From contig NZ_LVJI01000007.1 of NCBI RefSeq assembly GCF_001637225.1, forward strand, positions 332,959 through 396,958: DNA of 64,000 nt, given 5' to 3'. This stretch comes from Paenibacillus antarcticus. Its GTDB lineage: Bacteria; Bacillota; Bacilli; Paenibacillales; Paenibacillaceae. Below the pieces are notes generated by a model. That model had not been told where the DNA came from. It did no database searches and saw nothing but the letters and a program-made list of their open reading frames with translations. Below, in pieces: positions 48,798 to 59,623 of the stretch (position 1 is the first letter of the stretch; every line of letters begins with the position of its first letter). Made by a program: the position numbers and the translations under genes.

Positions 48798-49484
48798 TTA
48801 CTTTAACGAAATCACTACACGCCTATTTGGTTCTTCACCTTTACTGTAGGTATTGACCACTTTATGGTCCTGTAACCTAGCATGAATCACCTTACGCTCT
48901 TGTGGAGACATCGGTTCTAACACAACCTCTTTGTGAGAACGAATAACACGTCCTGCCAAACGATCTGCTAGCTCTTCCAACGTCTTCTTACGGCGTTCAC
49001 GGAAGTTCTCTGCATCTAATACTATTCTTACATAACTATTTGAAACACGATTTGCTACAATGTTAGCTAAATATTGAAGAGAATCAAGCGTTTGCCCTCT
49101 TCTTCCAATCATTAGGCCTAAGTCAGGACCAAAGATATGCAGCGTTGTTGCATCTCTCGTATGCTGCACCTCTACTGTTACTTCTAGTCCCATACTTCTG
49201 CCTACATCTAGAATGAACTTCACTGCTGCGGCGTATGGATCTCCATCAACTGGTTTAATACTCTCAGAGGATGAAGTCATTGTCCCCACGACTGGCTCTG
49301 GTGAAACTTCTGGAAGCAAAGTAAGTTCTACTCTCGCTTGCCTGACACCAATCAGTCCCAGGAATCCTTTTGACGGCTGTGAAAGTATGTTAACCGAAAC
49401 ACGGTCTTGGCTTACCCCTAGTTGGGCAAGTCCCCTATTAACAGCTACTTCAACGGTTTTTCCTGAAGCGACGACGTTGCTCAT
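48798..49484 (-). CDS. jag: RNA-binding protein Jag (KhpB, SpoIIIJ-associated)
   Basis: 228 residues. Jag_N domain (1-50; VVASGKTVEVAVNRGLAQLG), a KH domain (about 80-150; GLMIGRRGQTLDSLQYLANI) and a C-terminal R3H domain (RVVISLK end region). RNA chaperone acting with KhpA, linked to wall growth and sporulation. ATGA overlap with yidC. Confidence 0.96.
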   Translation of the reverse strand: MSNVVASGKTVEVAVNRGLAQLGVSQDRVSVNILSQPSKGFLGLIGVRQARVELTLLPEVSPEPVVGTMTSSSESIKPVDGDPYAAAVKFILDVGRSMGLEVTVEVQHTRDATTLHIFGPDLGLMIGRRGQTLDSLQYLANIVANRVSNSYVRIVLDAENFRERRKKTLEELADRLAGRVIRSHKEVVLEPMSPQERKVIHARLQDHKVVNTYSKGEEPNRRVVISLK

Positions 49485-50359
49485 TTAGACCGTTTAGCCC
49501 CCTTCGAGTTTTTACCAGACTGATTTCCTTTGCCTTTGTTTCCTTTTCTATTTCCTTGAGCATTACCTGCTAGGGCAACACCAGAAACACTGGCTGTCTT
49601 ATCACTACTACGATAAAGGAAATAATTCTGTACAATTGTATACACGTTACTGAAGAACCAATATAAAGGTAATGCTGCTGGGAAATTGTATGACATGAAG
49701 AAGATTAATACTGGATAAACCATCATCATGAATTGCATAGGCCCCTGCATTGGTGTTGGATTCATTTTCATCATCATTTTAGTCTGCAAGAATGTTGTCA
49801 GTGCAGCTAAAATCGGAAGAATGAATGTCTTGTCCGGACTTCCAAGTTGTAACCATAGGAATGTACCATGACGCAATAGTTCATTTCCATATATAGAGTT
49901 ATAGAGAGCAATAAATATAGGCATCTGAACAATCAACGGTAAACAACCTGCTAATGGATTTACCTTATTCTCTTGAAACAACTTCATTGTTTCTTTTTGT
50001 TGTTGCTCTGGGTTGTCTTTAAACTTTTCTTTCAGCTTTGCAAGTTCTGGTTGAATCGCTTGCATCGCCTTAGAACTTTTCACTTGTTTAATCGTTAATG
50101 GCAAAATAAGTGTACGAACAATAATAACCATTACTAATACGGCTAGTCCGTATTGTCCACCGAACCAATTGGCAAAGGTATCAAGTGCTTTAGCGAACCA
50201 ATAAACTACATTACTCTGCCAAAAGCCCCCTTGTTCTAAATCTGCAAGGGTTTTGGTAGCAGCAGGTGCTCCACACCCCGATAGTATGGTCATTGCGAAC
50301 ATCATCACAATGGTGAGGAGGATCCATTTCTTTCCTCGGCTAGTCTTCAATCGCGACAC
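49481..50359 (-). CDS. yidC: Membrane protein insertase YidC/SpoIIIJ
   Basis: 292 residues. Lipoprotein signal peptide with lipobox LSGC (Cys near 29), five core membrane segments, the conserved hydrophilic-groove Arg in IIVRTLILPLTIKQ, and a Lys-rich C-terminal tail that contacts the ribosome. Inserts membrane proteins; needed at stage III of sporulation in Bacillus. GTG start at 50357-50359 with GAGAGGGG seven bases before it. Confidence 0.97.
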   Translation of the reverse strand: MSRLKTSRGKKWILLTIVMMFAMTILSGCGAPAATKTLADLEQGGFWQSNVVYWFAKALDTFANWFGGQYGLAVLVMVIIVRTLILPLTIKQVKSSKAMQAIQPELAKLKEKFKDNPEQQQKETMKLFQENKVNPLAGCLPLIVQMPIFIALYNSIYGNELLRHGTFLWLQLGSPDKTFILPILAALTTFLQTKMMMKMNPTPMQGPMQFMMMVYPVLIFFMSYNFPAALPLYWFFSNVYTIVQNYFLYRSSDKTASVSGVALAGNAQGNRKGNKGKGNQSGKNSKGAKRSK

Positions 50360-50433
50360 TTTATTACCCCTCTCTTAGCACATCCATTTCATACTAAATC
50401 ATACCATATTCAAATGGACAAGGAAACCTGACC

Positions 50434-50784
50434 TCAGCGGTTTGAAGTCTTCAAAAGTGACGCTTTGCGTAACACATGCAATACACTTCTTTCCATATCC
50501 TTATACGGCATAGTTATCGCGCCCTTGCGAACAATAAATACAAGGTCTATATGTTCAATCAGTTCAACATCATGATGACGAACAATTTCCTTCAGCATTC
50601 TCCGCATGCGATTGCGTACAACTGCATTACCAACCTTTTTACTAACTGAAATCCCAACTCTGAATTGCTCTACTTCTTTCTTCCGGAACCAATAGACAAC
50701 AAATTGATGGTTGGCAAATGACCTTCCATGACGATATACGCGACTAAAGTCAGCACGATTTCGTAAACGTAAACTTTTATGCAC
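50434..50784 (-). CDS. rnpA: Ribonuclease P protein component
   Basis: 116 residues. RNPA signature FRVGISVSKKVGNAVVRNRM then RRMLKEIVR. It helps the RNase P RNA bind pre-tRNA. GTG start at 50782-50784 with GGGAG six bases upstream. The yidD gene often found between rnpA and yidC is absent here (74-bp gap). Confidence 0.97.
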   Translation of the reverse strand: MHKSLRLRNRADFSRVYRHGRSFANHQFVVYWFRKKEVEQFRVGISVSKKVGNAVVRNRMRRMLKEIVRHHDVELIEHIDLVFIVRKGAITMPYKDMERSVLHVLRKASLLKTSNR

Positions 50785-50939
50785 GAGTTTCTCCCAATTT
50801 CACTTCAATTTTCAATGCAATTTATTTTTTACTTCATATATATATATAGTATAGGCAGCATCCAGATCCTCTAAACTAATCTCACTTATATAACTAAAGG
50901 CGAAACTCCATATTCAATTTCTTCTTTAGAAATGATTAT

Positions 50940-50957
50940 TTTAGTTCAATCTATCTA
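50940..50957. repeat. Third copy of the TTTAGTTCATTCTATCTA motif
   Basis: One mismatch in 18 to the copies at 21177-21194 and 48770-48787. It lies between rpmH and rnpA. Confidence 0.65.
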
Positions 50958-50980
50958 TTTGCCCTTCTTCTATTATTAAC

Positions 50981-51008
50981 AGAAAAAAAGACCACCGCGG
51001 TGGTCTTC
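50981..51008 (-). terminator. rpmH terminator or attenuator
   Basis: The palindrome AGACCACCGCGGTGGTCT (50989-51006) is followed on the minus strand by TTTTTTTC. It starts about 14 bases after the rpmH stop, before rnpA. Confidence 0.85.
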
Positions 51009-51019
51009 ATGCACGTTGA

Positions 51020-51154
51020 TTACGCACTCAAAATTTTTCTGCCTTTTAAGCGACGAGCAGCCAGCACTTTACGGCCGTTTTTCGTGCTCATTCTTTTACG
51101 GAAACCATGAACCTTAGCGCGTTTGCTCACATTTGGTTTAAAAGTCGGTCTCAT
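51020..51154 (-). CDS. rpmH: 50S ribosomal protein L34
   Basis: 44 residues: [20 protein letters not shown] then [20 protein letters not shown] and ILSA. The gene is the usual left neighbour of oriC/dnaA. AGGGGG precedes the ATG at 51152-51154 by about 8 bases. Confidence 0.98.
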   Translation of the reverse strand: MRPTFKPNVSKRAKVHGFRKRMSTKNGRKVLAARRLKGRKILSA

Positions 51155-51226
51155 GTATTGCACCCCCTTACAGGAATTATAAACACAGATTAACCATTTT
51201 CATATCCACAGAAAATGCCTCTATAC

Positions 51227-51255
51227 ATTTAACCATGTAGAAGAATAAAAGTCAA
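51227..51255 (-). promoter_or_regulatory. rpmH promoter
   Basis: Minus strand TTGACT (51250-51255), 17-base spacer, TTAAAT (51227-51232). Confidence 0.7.
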
Positions 51256-51524
51256 CTGAACCATGCGTTTACTTCTCCCTCCTCCTTTTAATGAGTTACA
51301 TAAAAAGTTTTCCACAGGTTTCAAAAAGTTATCCTTAAGAATAAAACTTATCCACTTGTACACAATCGTCAATTTTTCGATTTTTTATGGCACAACCTGT
51401 GCATAAGTTTTATTGCAATTTATAAGATGCTGTCGAAAGTTTAACAATTTATAAACAATATGTTGTGTTGTGAATAAAATCTATACACAAGTTATTGAGT
51501 TTGTGGATAAATTAGCCTGAATCA

Positions 51525-51553
51525 TTGATATCACACCATTATTTTGCTATGAT
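51525..51553 (+). promoter_or_regulatory. dnaA promoter
   Basis: TTGATA (51525-51530), 17-base spacer, TATGAT (51548-51553). DnaA boxes at 51502 and 51609 flank it, consistent with DnaA autoregulation. Confidence 0.75.
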
Positions 51554-51760
51554 GATAATACTTTTGGTTGTGTATACATGTTTTAAAGCTCAATATTATC
51601 AACAAGCTGTGGATAAAGTTGTGAACAATTTCAATTTATCCATTTTTTTATGTTTCCACCTTTCTGAGTTTTGGGGATAAATGCAACATGATTCATTATA
51701 TTTCGACATTTCCTCTCATGGCTCTCGCCACATTTGGATGATTTAAAGGAGTGACAATCT

Positions 51761-53107
51761 GTGGAAAGCCATACTTCTGAATTATGGCAACAAATTTTAT
51801 CTATTATTCAAAGCAAATTAAGCAAGCCCAGCTTTGATACCTGGTTTAAAGCAACAAAAGCGACACGCATGAACGATCATTCCATTGTGATTTCAGCTCC
51901 AACAACATTTGCTGTCGAGTGGCTAGAAAGTCGTTACACCAAATTAGTGGGTTCGACTCTCTTTGAGGTTGTTGGAAAGCAGCTTGATGTCAAATTTGTG
52001 ATTGAAGAAGCTGTCATTGAGGATCCCATTCCTTCGCTATCGTCTTCCCAACCGCAAGTGTCTCATGAAGAATCCATGACACACATGCTTAATCCGAAGT
52101 ATACCTTTGATACTTTCGTTATTGGCTCAGGCAACCGATTTGCTCATGCAGCATCGCTTGCTGTCGCTGAAGCGCCAGCAAAGGCCTATAACCCGCTGTT
52201 TCTATACGGCGGTGTTGGACTCGGAAAGACTCACTTAATGCATGCGATCGGTCATTATGTATTGGAGCATAATCCAAACAGTAAAGTCGTTTACCTTTCT
52301 TCAGAGAAATTTACGAACGAATTTATTAACTCCATTCGTGATAATCGAACGGAAAATTTCCGTAACAAATATCGTAGTGTTGATATTCTACTTGTAGATG
52401 ATATACAATTCATTGCTGGTAAAGAGTCTACACAGGAAGAATTTTTCCATACGTTCAATGCACTTCATGAAGAGCGTAAACAAATTATTATTTCCAGCGA
52501 TAGACCACCCAAAGAAATCCCAACACTCGAAGAACGTTTACGTTCGCGGTTTGAATGGGGCTTGATTACGGATATCCAACCTCCGGATCTCGAGACTCGG
52601 ACTGCAATTCTACGCAAAAAGGCCAAGGCTGAAAACTTGGATATTCCTAATGAAGCGATGACATATATCGCGAACCACATTGACTCCAACATACGTGAAC
52701 TAGAGGGCGCTTTGATCCGTGTAGTAGCCTATTCATCCCTTACGAATCAAGATGTCACCACACATTTAGCAGCTGAAGCACTTAAGGATATCATTCCTTC
52801 AAGCCGCCCTAAGATGATTACAATGCAGGATATTCAGCAAAAGGTAGGAGAATACTACAACTTACGCATGGAGGATTTCAAAGCTCGTAAGCGTACAAAA
52901 GCAGTAGCATTCCCTAGACAAATTGCTATGTATCTTTCACGCGAATTAACCGATTTCTCATTACCCAAAATTGGAGAAGCTTTCGGTGGAAGAGATCATA
53001 CAACCGTCATTCATGCCCATGACAAAATAACTCAGTTACTTAAGGTGGATCAAGATCTGTTTAAAGTGGTAAATAACCTCATAGAAAAAATCAAAAATCC
53101 GTCCTGA
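51761..53107 (+). CDS. dnaA: Chromosomal replication initiator DnaA
   Basis: 448 residues. Domain I (1-85; [20 protein letters not shown]), short linker, AAA+ domain III with Walker [18 protein letters not shown] and Walker [14 protein letters not shown], and domain IV with the box-binding [19 protein letters not shown] start at 51761 with AAAGGAG nine bases upstream. Initiates replication at oriC. Confidence 0.99.
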   Translation: MESHTSELWQQILSIIQSKLSKPSFDTWFKATKATRMNDHSIVISAPTTFAVEWLESRYTKLVGSTLFEVVGKQLDVKFVIEEAVIEDPIPSLSSSQPQVSHEESMTHMLNPKYTFDTFVIGSGNRFAHAASLAVAEAPAKAYNPLFLYGGVGLGKTHLMHAIGHYVLEHNPNSKVVYLSSEKFTNEFINSIRDNRTENFRNKYRSVDILLVDDIQFIAGKESTQEEFFHTFNALHEERKQIIISSDRPPKEIPTLEERLRSRFEWGLITDIQPPDLETRTAILRKKAKAENLDIPNEAMTYIANHIDSNIRELEGALIRVVAYSSLTNQDVTTHLAAEALKDIIPSSRPKMITMQDIQQKVGEYYNLRMEDFKARKRTKAVAFPRQIAMYLSRELTDFSLPKIGEAFGGRDHTTVIHAHDKITQLLKVDQDLFKVVNNLIEKIKNPS

Positions 53108-53301
53108 ATAAGTTCAAGCCTATGCACAATCTATACACATGTGGATAGGCTTGATTTCATTAACGATTTTAGGGTTATCCACATATCCACTGCGCCTATT
53201 ACTATTACTAATAAAATCTATAAAGAATAATCATCTATAAAGAGGGTGAAAAAGGTCGTCTTTTGACCCAAGTTCACCGAATACTTGCAAGGAGTGAAAA
53301 T
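53108..53301. other. oriC: oriC, unwinding part between dnaA and dnaN
   Basis: DnaA boxes TGTGGATAG near 53140 and TTATCCACA at 53175-53183, a second imperfect box right after it (CATATCCAC 53182-53190), a short GC patch, then the DnaA-trio and an AT-rich tract to about 53240. This order matches the B. subtilis basal unwinding system. Confidence 0.92.
53196..53213 (+). promoter_or_regulatory. DnaA-trio element (origin unwinding site)
   Basis: Six consecutive trinucleotides CTA TTA CTA TTA CTA ATA follow the DnaA boxes and the GC patch CTGCGC. This matches the DnaA-trio described for B. subtilis, on which DnaA assembles on one strand to open the duplex. Confidence 0.88.
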
Positions 53302-54441
53302 ATGAAGATCAGCATTCTTAAAAACTATTTAAACGATTCCATCCAACAGGTGTACAAAGCCATATCCAGTAGAACAACGATTCCGATTCTGACTGGTATT
53401 AAACTGGATGTGAATCATCAAGGTGTGACGCTTACTGCAAGTGACACCGATATTTCAATTCAATCTTTTATTCCCGTTGAACACGATAACCAGATGGTTG
53501 TCCAAGTCGAGCAAACAGGAAGTGTCGTACTCCCTGCTAAGTTCTTTGTAGAAATTATAAAAAAGCTGCCTTCCCAAGAGATTGTGATGGAAGTCAAAGA
53601 AAACTTTCAAACGTTTATTTCCTCAGGAGCAACCGAGATCCAAATGGTAGGTCTAGATCCAGAAGAATTCCCCATTTTACCTGCGATTGAAGGAAATCAG
53701 ACGTTATCTATCCCAGGTGATTTGTTGAAAAATATGATAAAACAGACAGGGTTTTCGATATCTACGCATGAAACAACTCCTATTCTGACAGGTATCCTTT
53801 GGAACTTAGAAGATAATGAGTTGAAATTTACTGCAACAGATCGACATCGTCTTGCGACCCGTTCAGCACAGTTACAGGGTGGAGATGTTAAATTCAACAA
53901 CGTCGTTATTGCAGGTAAAACCCTAAGTGAATTGAGTAAAATCGTTCCAGATCAGAACACGCTTGTAGATATTCTTGTATCTGACAACCAGGTGTTATTC
54001 AAAATTGAAAATGTTCTGTTCTATTCACGAATTCTTGAAGGAATATATCCAGATACATCTAGGATTATTCCAACATCCTACAAAACAGAACTTATCATCG
54101 ACACAAAAAAATTAAGTGAATCGATTGATCGGGCTTATTTGTTGTCGAGAGAAGAAAAGACAAATATCGTGAGATTGCAAACCCTAGAACAAGGGGGAAT
54201 TGAAATATCCTCGAGTTCAACAGAACTTGGTAAAGTACGTGAAGAATTAGATGTGGTAGACTTTAAAGGGGAACCGCTACGAATTTCTTTTAACTCTAAA
54301 TATATGCTGGATGTCTTAAAAGTAGTCGAAAGTGAACAATTGATGATTGCTTTTACCGGAATTATGAGTCCTATCGTACTTAAACCGATGGATGATAGTA
54401 ACAGTCTATACGTCATTTTGCCGTACCGAACCAATAATTAA
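53302..54441 (+). CDS. dnaN: DNA polymerase III beta subunit (sliding clamp)
   Basis: 379 residues from the ATG at 53302 with AAGGAG nine bases upstream. Three repeated clamp domains; starts MKISILKNYLNDSIQQVYKA, ends SLYVILPYRTNN. Ring-shaped processivity factor loaded on DNA. Confidence 0.99.
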   Translation: MKISILKNYLNDSIQQVYKAISSRTTIPILTGIKLDVNHQGVTLTASDTDISIQSFIPVEHDNQMVVQVEQTGSVVLPAKFFVEIIKKLPSQEIVMEVKENFQTFISSGATEIQMVGLDPEEFPILPAIEGNQTLSIPGDLLKNMIKQTGFSISTHETTPILTGILWNLEDNELKFTATDRHRLATRSAQLQGGDVKFNNVVIAGKTLSELSKIVPDQNTLVDILVSDNQVLFKIENVLFYSRILEGIYPDTSRIIPTSYKTELIIDTKKLSESIDRAYLLSREEKTNIVRLQTLEQGGIEISSSSTELGKVREELDVVDFKGEPLRISFNSKYMLDVLKVVESEQLMIAFTGIMSPIVLKPMDDSNSLYVILPYRTNN

Positions 54442-54490
54442 AAAGTTATGCACATGTGCATAGATCAACGAGAGATAAAGGAGCATTCGA

Positions 54491-54709
54491 GTGAACAAAA
54501 TTATTATCCACAGTGAATATATTAAGTTAGACACTTTTATGAAATTATCAAATTGTGTATCCACAGGCGGTATGGCTAAGGCTCTTCTTCAAGAAGGCTT
54601 AGTATTCGTCAATGGTGAACAAGAAGAACGACGCGGTCGTAAGTTGTATCCAGGCGATATTGTAAAAGTAGCGGATGAAGGAACGTTTGAGGTTTCTAAA
54701 GAATCGTGA
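54491..54709 (+). CDS. yaaA: S4-domain RNA-binding protein YaaA
   Basis: 72 residues, mostly an S4 domain (LDTFMKLSNCVSTGGMAKAL then LQEGLVFVNGEQEERRGRKL). The family is found between dnaN and recF and acts in 50S ribosome maturation (RlbA). GTG start with AAAGGAG upstream. Confidence 0.95.
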   Translation: MNKIIIHSEYIKLDTFMKLSNCVSTGGMAKALLQEGLVFVNGEQEERRGRKLYPGDIVKVADEGTFEVSKES

Positions 54710-54771
54710 TCTTCACCTCAAAAAAATCCCGAAGATTCTCTAACAGGGGTGGAAGATGGGGAGGATAACGT

Positions 54772-55884
54772 GTGTTTGTAAAAAACATTAGCTTGCAGCA
54801 ATACCGCAATTATGAACAATTGCGGTTGGATTCCTTCGGGGATGTAAACCTTTTGATTGGCCCCAACGCTCAAGGGAAAACTAATCTGCTGGAAGCTATC
54901 TTTGTGTTGGCACTGACCAAAAGTCACCGAACTTCAAAGGATCGGGAATTGATCGCCTTTGAAAAGGGAAGTGCGCATGTATCTGCCACCGTTGAGAAGA
55001 AGTATGGTCCACTTAACTTAGAGTTGACGCTGTCAGCTCAAGGTAAAAAAGCCAAAATCAATGGGCTTGAGCAACGAAAACTAAGTGAATTTATTGGTTC
55101 TCTCAATGTGGTTATGTTCGCTCCTGAGGACTTAGAAATCGTCAAAGGGACACCAGGGATCCGTCGGAGATTCTTAGATATGGAGATTGGACAAGTTCAG
55201 CCAAGCTATCTATTCCATCTGCAGCAATACCAGAAGATTTTGCTTCAACGCAATAATTTCTTGAAACAATTATGGGGTAAAGACGCTATCAATCAGGGAT
55301 TACTCGATATATGGAATGAACAGTTAGTGGAACATGGTGTTAAAATCATTAGAAAAAGGAAACAATTCATAATAAAACTGCAGCGATGGGCTGAGTCCAT
55401 TCACCGTGGGATTACGAATGGCAGCGAAGATCTTCAGTTACGCTATGTTCCATCGTTTGGAGAAGCGACAGAGGAAGATGAAGCTGTCTTATTTGAGCAA
55501 TTTATGATAAAGTTAAGACAAATGAAAGAACAGGAAGTTCGGCGCGGCATGACACTTGCGGGGCCTCACCGTGATGATATGACCTTTTATATCAACGGTA
55601 AGGAAGTGCATACCTATGGTTCTCAGGGGCAGCAACGGACGACAGCCTTATCACTCAAATTGGCGGAGATTGAGCTGATCAAAGAAGAGATCGGTGAATA
55701 TCCCGTACTTTTGTTAGATGATGTATTATCTGAACTTGATCCTTACCGTCAAACCCAACTGATTGAGACATTTCAGAGCAAAGTGCAGACGTTCATCACC
55801 GCAACTGGAATAGAGAGCTTGAATGCGGATAAATTAAAGAATGCAAGCATCTACCATGTGAATGCAGGTCAGGTCGGTTTATAA
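54772..55884 (+). CDS. recF: DNA replication and repair protein RecF
   Basis: 370 residues. SMC-like ATPase: Walker A GPNAQGKTNLLEAIF, signature YGSQGQQRTTALSLKLAE, Walker B VLLLDDVLSELD. It helps load RecA on gapped DNA. GTG start at 54772 with GGGAGG upstream. Confidence 0.98.
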   Translation: MFVKNISLQQYRNYEQLRLDSFGDVNLLIGPNAQGKTNLLEAIFVLALTKSHRTSKDRELIAFEKGSAHVSATVEKKYGPLNLELTLSAQGKKAKINGLEQRKLSEFIGSLNVVMFAPEDLEIVKGTPGIRRRFLDMEIGQVQPSYLFHLQQYQKILLQRNNFLKQLWGKDAINQGLLDIWNEQLVEHGVKIIRKRKQFIIKLQRWAESIHRGITNGSEDLQLRYVPSFGEATEEDEAVLFEQFMIKLRQMKEQEVRRGMTLAGPHRDDMTFYINGKEVHTYGSQGQQRTTALSLKLAEIELIKEEIGEYPVLLLDDVLSELDPYRQTQLIETFQSKVQTFITATGIESLNADKLKNASIYHVNAGQVGL

Positions 55885-55901
55885 GAGAGTGGAGGATCAT
55901 A

Positions 55902-58101
<2,200 letters not shown>

Positions 58102-58118
58102 ATAGCATATTAATGTTG

Positions 58119-58160
58119 AATAAAGAGAAGGTGCAGACAAGGCACCTTCTCTTTATTTTT
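58119..58160 (+). terminator. gyrB terminator
   Basis: Perfect 16-bp stem (58119-58134 with 58142-58157) with a 7-base loop and a T-run, 17 bases after gyrB. Confidence 0.95.
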
Positions 58161-58178
58161 GAAGTAAGGGAAAGTAGA

Positions 58179-58988
58179 TTACCTTGATATCTTCTTTGAA
58201 GAATATCTTCCGTAGGACACAGCGTATCGATAAATACGACGATATACATCTTTGTTTGGAATATATTTTTTGAATGGGTATAGAGCTGGTAAGGTATTAA
58301 CTTCTAATATCCAAGGTGTTTTATTGTTGTCCATTGCGATATCGAGTCCTAGTTCTTTAATATGAGGATATTTTTTTTGAAGCTGATTTGCGACGGAAAC
58401 TCCTAAACTTTTGAGTGATTGTTGTAGTTCAAAGACTTCCATAGGGGTCATATAAGGAGACATTAGTGTTTCGAAAGTCTGAACTTTACCTCCGCTATGA
58501 TGATTGGTTACGACTTTATGAGGAGCTGCGACACGGCCAATGATTCCTGTAGAAACCCATTGACGATTAGGACTCTTTTGAGTAAGAACACGTAAATCAA
58601 AGGGACAAGAATTGTATTGTAACAAGGAAATACCTTGTTGGATCAAATAATTATGATGGCGTGTATACGGGTGAATGCCTATGAATAGTGCTTCAAGAGA
58701 GTTGAATATCTTAGTTTCAGTGTTATAACGAAGTTGATAAATCGTATAGGTCTCTAAGGGTTGATCATCTGAATCAAGGTTATTCAAAGTTAATTGTTCA
58801 ATACACATCACGCCACGACCATATGTGCCACAATCGGGTTTTAAGAAGACCATACTGAATTCATCCAGCATAGTTGTTAAAACTTCTGAAGAGTATTTAC
58901 ATGTAGCTGGAATGTAGGGGGAGATATGCTCATTTTTTAGGAGCACTTTCGTTTTGGCCCACTTGCTTGAGACACGCTGAATAACCAA
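58179..58988 (-). CDS. YheC/YheD-family ATP-grasp protein (endospore coat-associated)
   Basis: 269 residues. An ATP-grasp fold: MVFLKPDCGTYGRGVMCIEQ (nucleotide-binding lysine and Gly loop), PFDLRVLTQKSPNRQWVSTG, and metal-binding ELGLDIAMDNNKTPWILEVN. The YheC/YheD family is linked to the spore coat; substrate unknown. TTG start at 58986-58988 with AAAGGATG seven bases upstream. It is on the minus strand between gyrB and gyrA, facing the gyrB terminator. Confidence 0.9.
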   Translation of the reverse strand: MVIQRVSSKWAKTKVLLKNEHISPYIPATCKYSSEVLTTMLDEFSMVFLKPDCGTYGRGVMCIEQLTLNNLDSDDQPLETYTIYQLRYNTETKIFNSLEALFIGIHPYTRHHNYLIQQGISLLQYNSCPFDLRVLTQKSPNRQWVSTGIIGRVAAPHKVVTNHHSGGKVQTFETLMSPYMTPMEVFELQQSLKSLGVSVANQLQKKYPHIKELGLDIAMDNNKTPWILEVNTLPALYPFKKYIPNKDVYRRIYRYAVSYGRYSSKKISR

Positions 58989-59623
58989 GGAGGTTCATCC
59001 TTTCAATATTCTATTTTTGGAAGTGGCGCAGATGGAAAGCTTGATATTCCATCAAAAATATGAGAATGGTAGATGCTGATATTTGTTCATAAAAGGAACA
59101 GGAAACAAGATTATCTTATCGTATCAGGATGAAGTTTTGGATCAATTAGGGGCTTAAAAATTAAGACAAGGTAGTAAAAGAATGGTATACTATGTGTTGG
59201 GGATTTCTTAACTATTGTATGAATAGGCTGTTTAAGAGGGCAGGGCATATCCCTATTTTTCAGAATAAAAAAAGTGTTTATTTACCTTTATCAGTATTGA
59301 TGTTTAATTGTGCTCTTTTTGAGAAAGTAATATAATAAAGATTACTGGTTTTATTATGTAACAGGTATTGAAGCGGATCTTTGACTTCATAAGGGATAAC
59401 TCAGAGTTATGTGTTCCATAACTAGCTTCGTAAAGAATACCCCTAAACGACGGCAAGGCCTTTTCTTCTTGAAATATAAGATAGTATAAGTTTTACCTTG
59501 TACGATATCCTTATATTTTTAGCGGAGATGAGTACTGTCTTTTAGAAAAGATGGTACAACCGTTTCTTCTTATATATTCTGCATTTCGTTTATTGGGTTG
59601 ATAGGAATTGGAGGAGGTACAGC
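58989..59623. other. Long gyrA upstream region
   Basis: 635 bp without a gene. It holds the YheC/D promoter on one strand, the candidate gyrA promoter at 59308-59336, and a leader of about 280 bases in which I see no clear riboswitch or hairpin. Confidence 0.5.
59308..59336 (+). promoter_or_regulatory. Candidate gyrA promoter
   Basis: Perfect -10 TATAAT (59331-59336) 17 bases from a poor -35 TTGTGC (59308-59313). Confidence 0.5.

Larger units (their letters stand above)
51155..51760. other. oriC: oriC, part upstream of dnaA
   Basis: AT-rich gap with DnaA boxes. Perfect TGTGGATAA at 51502-51510 and 51609-51617; near matches TTTTCCACA 51308-51316, TTATCCTTA 51329-51337, TTATCCACT 51348-51356 and TGGGGATAA at 51672-51680. 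It also carries the rpmH and dnaA promoters. Together with the dnaA-dnaN gap it forms a bipartite origin of Bacillus type. Confidence 0.92.
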
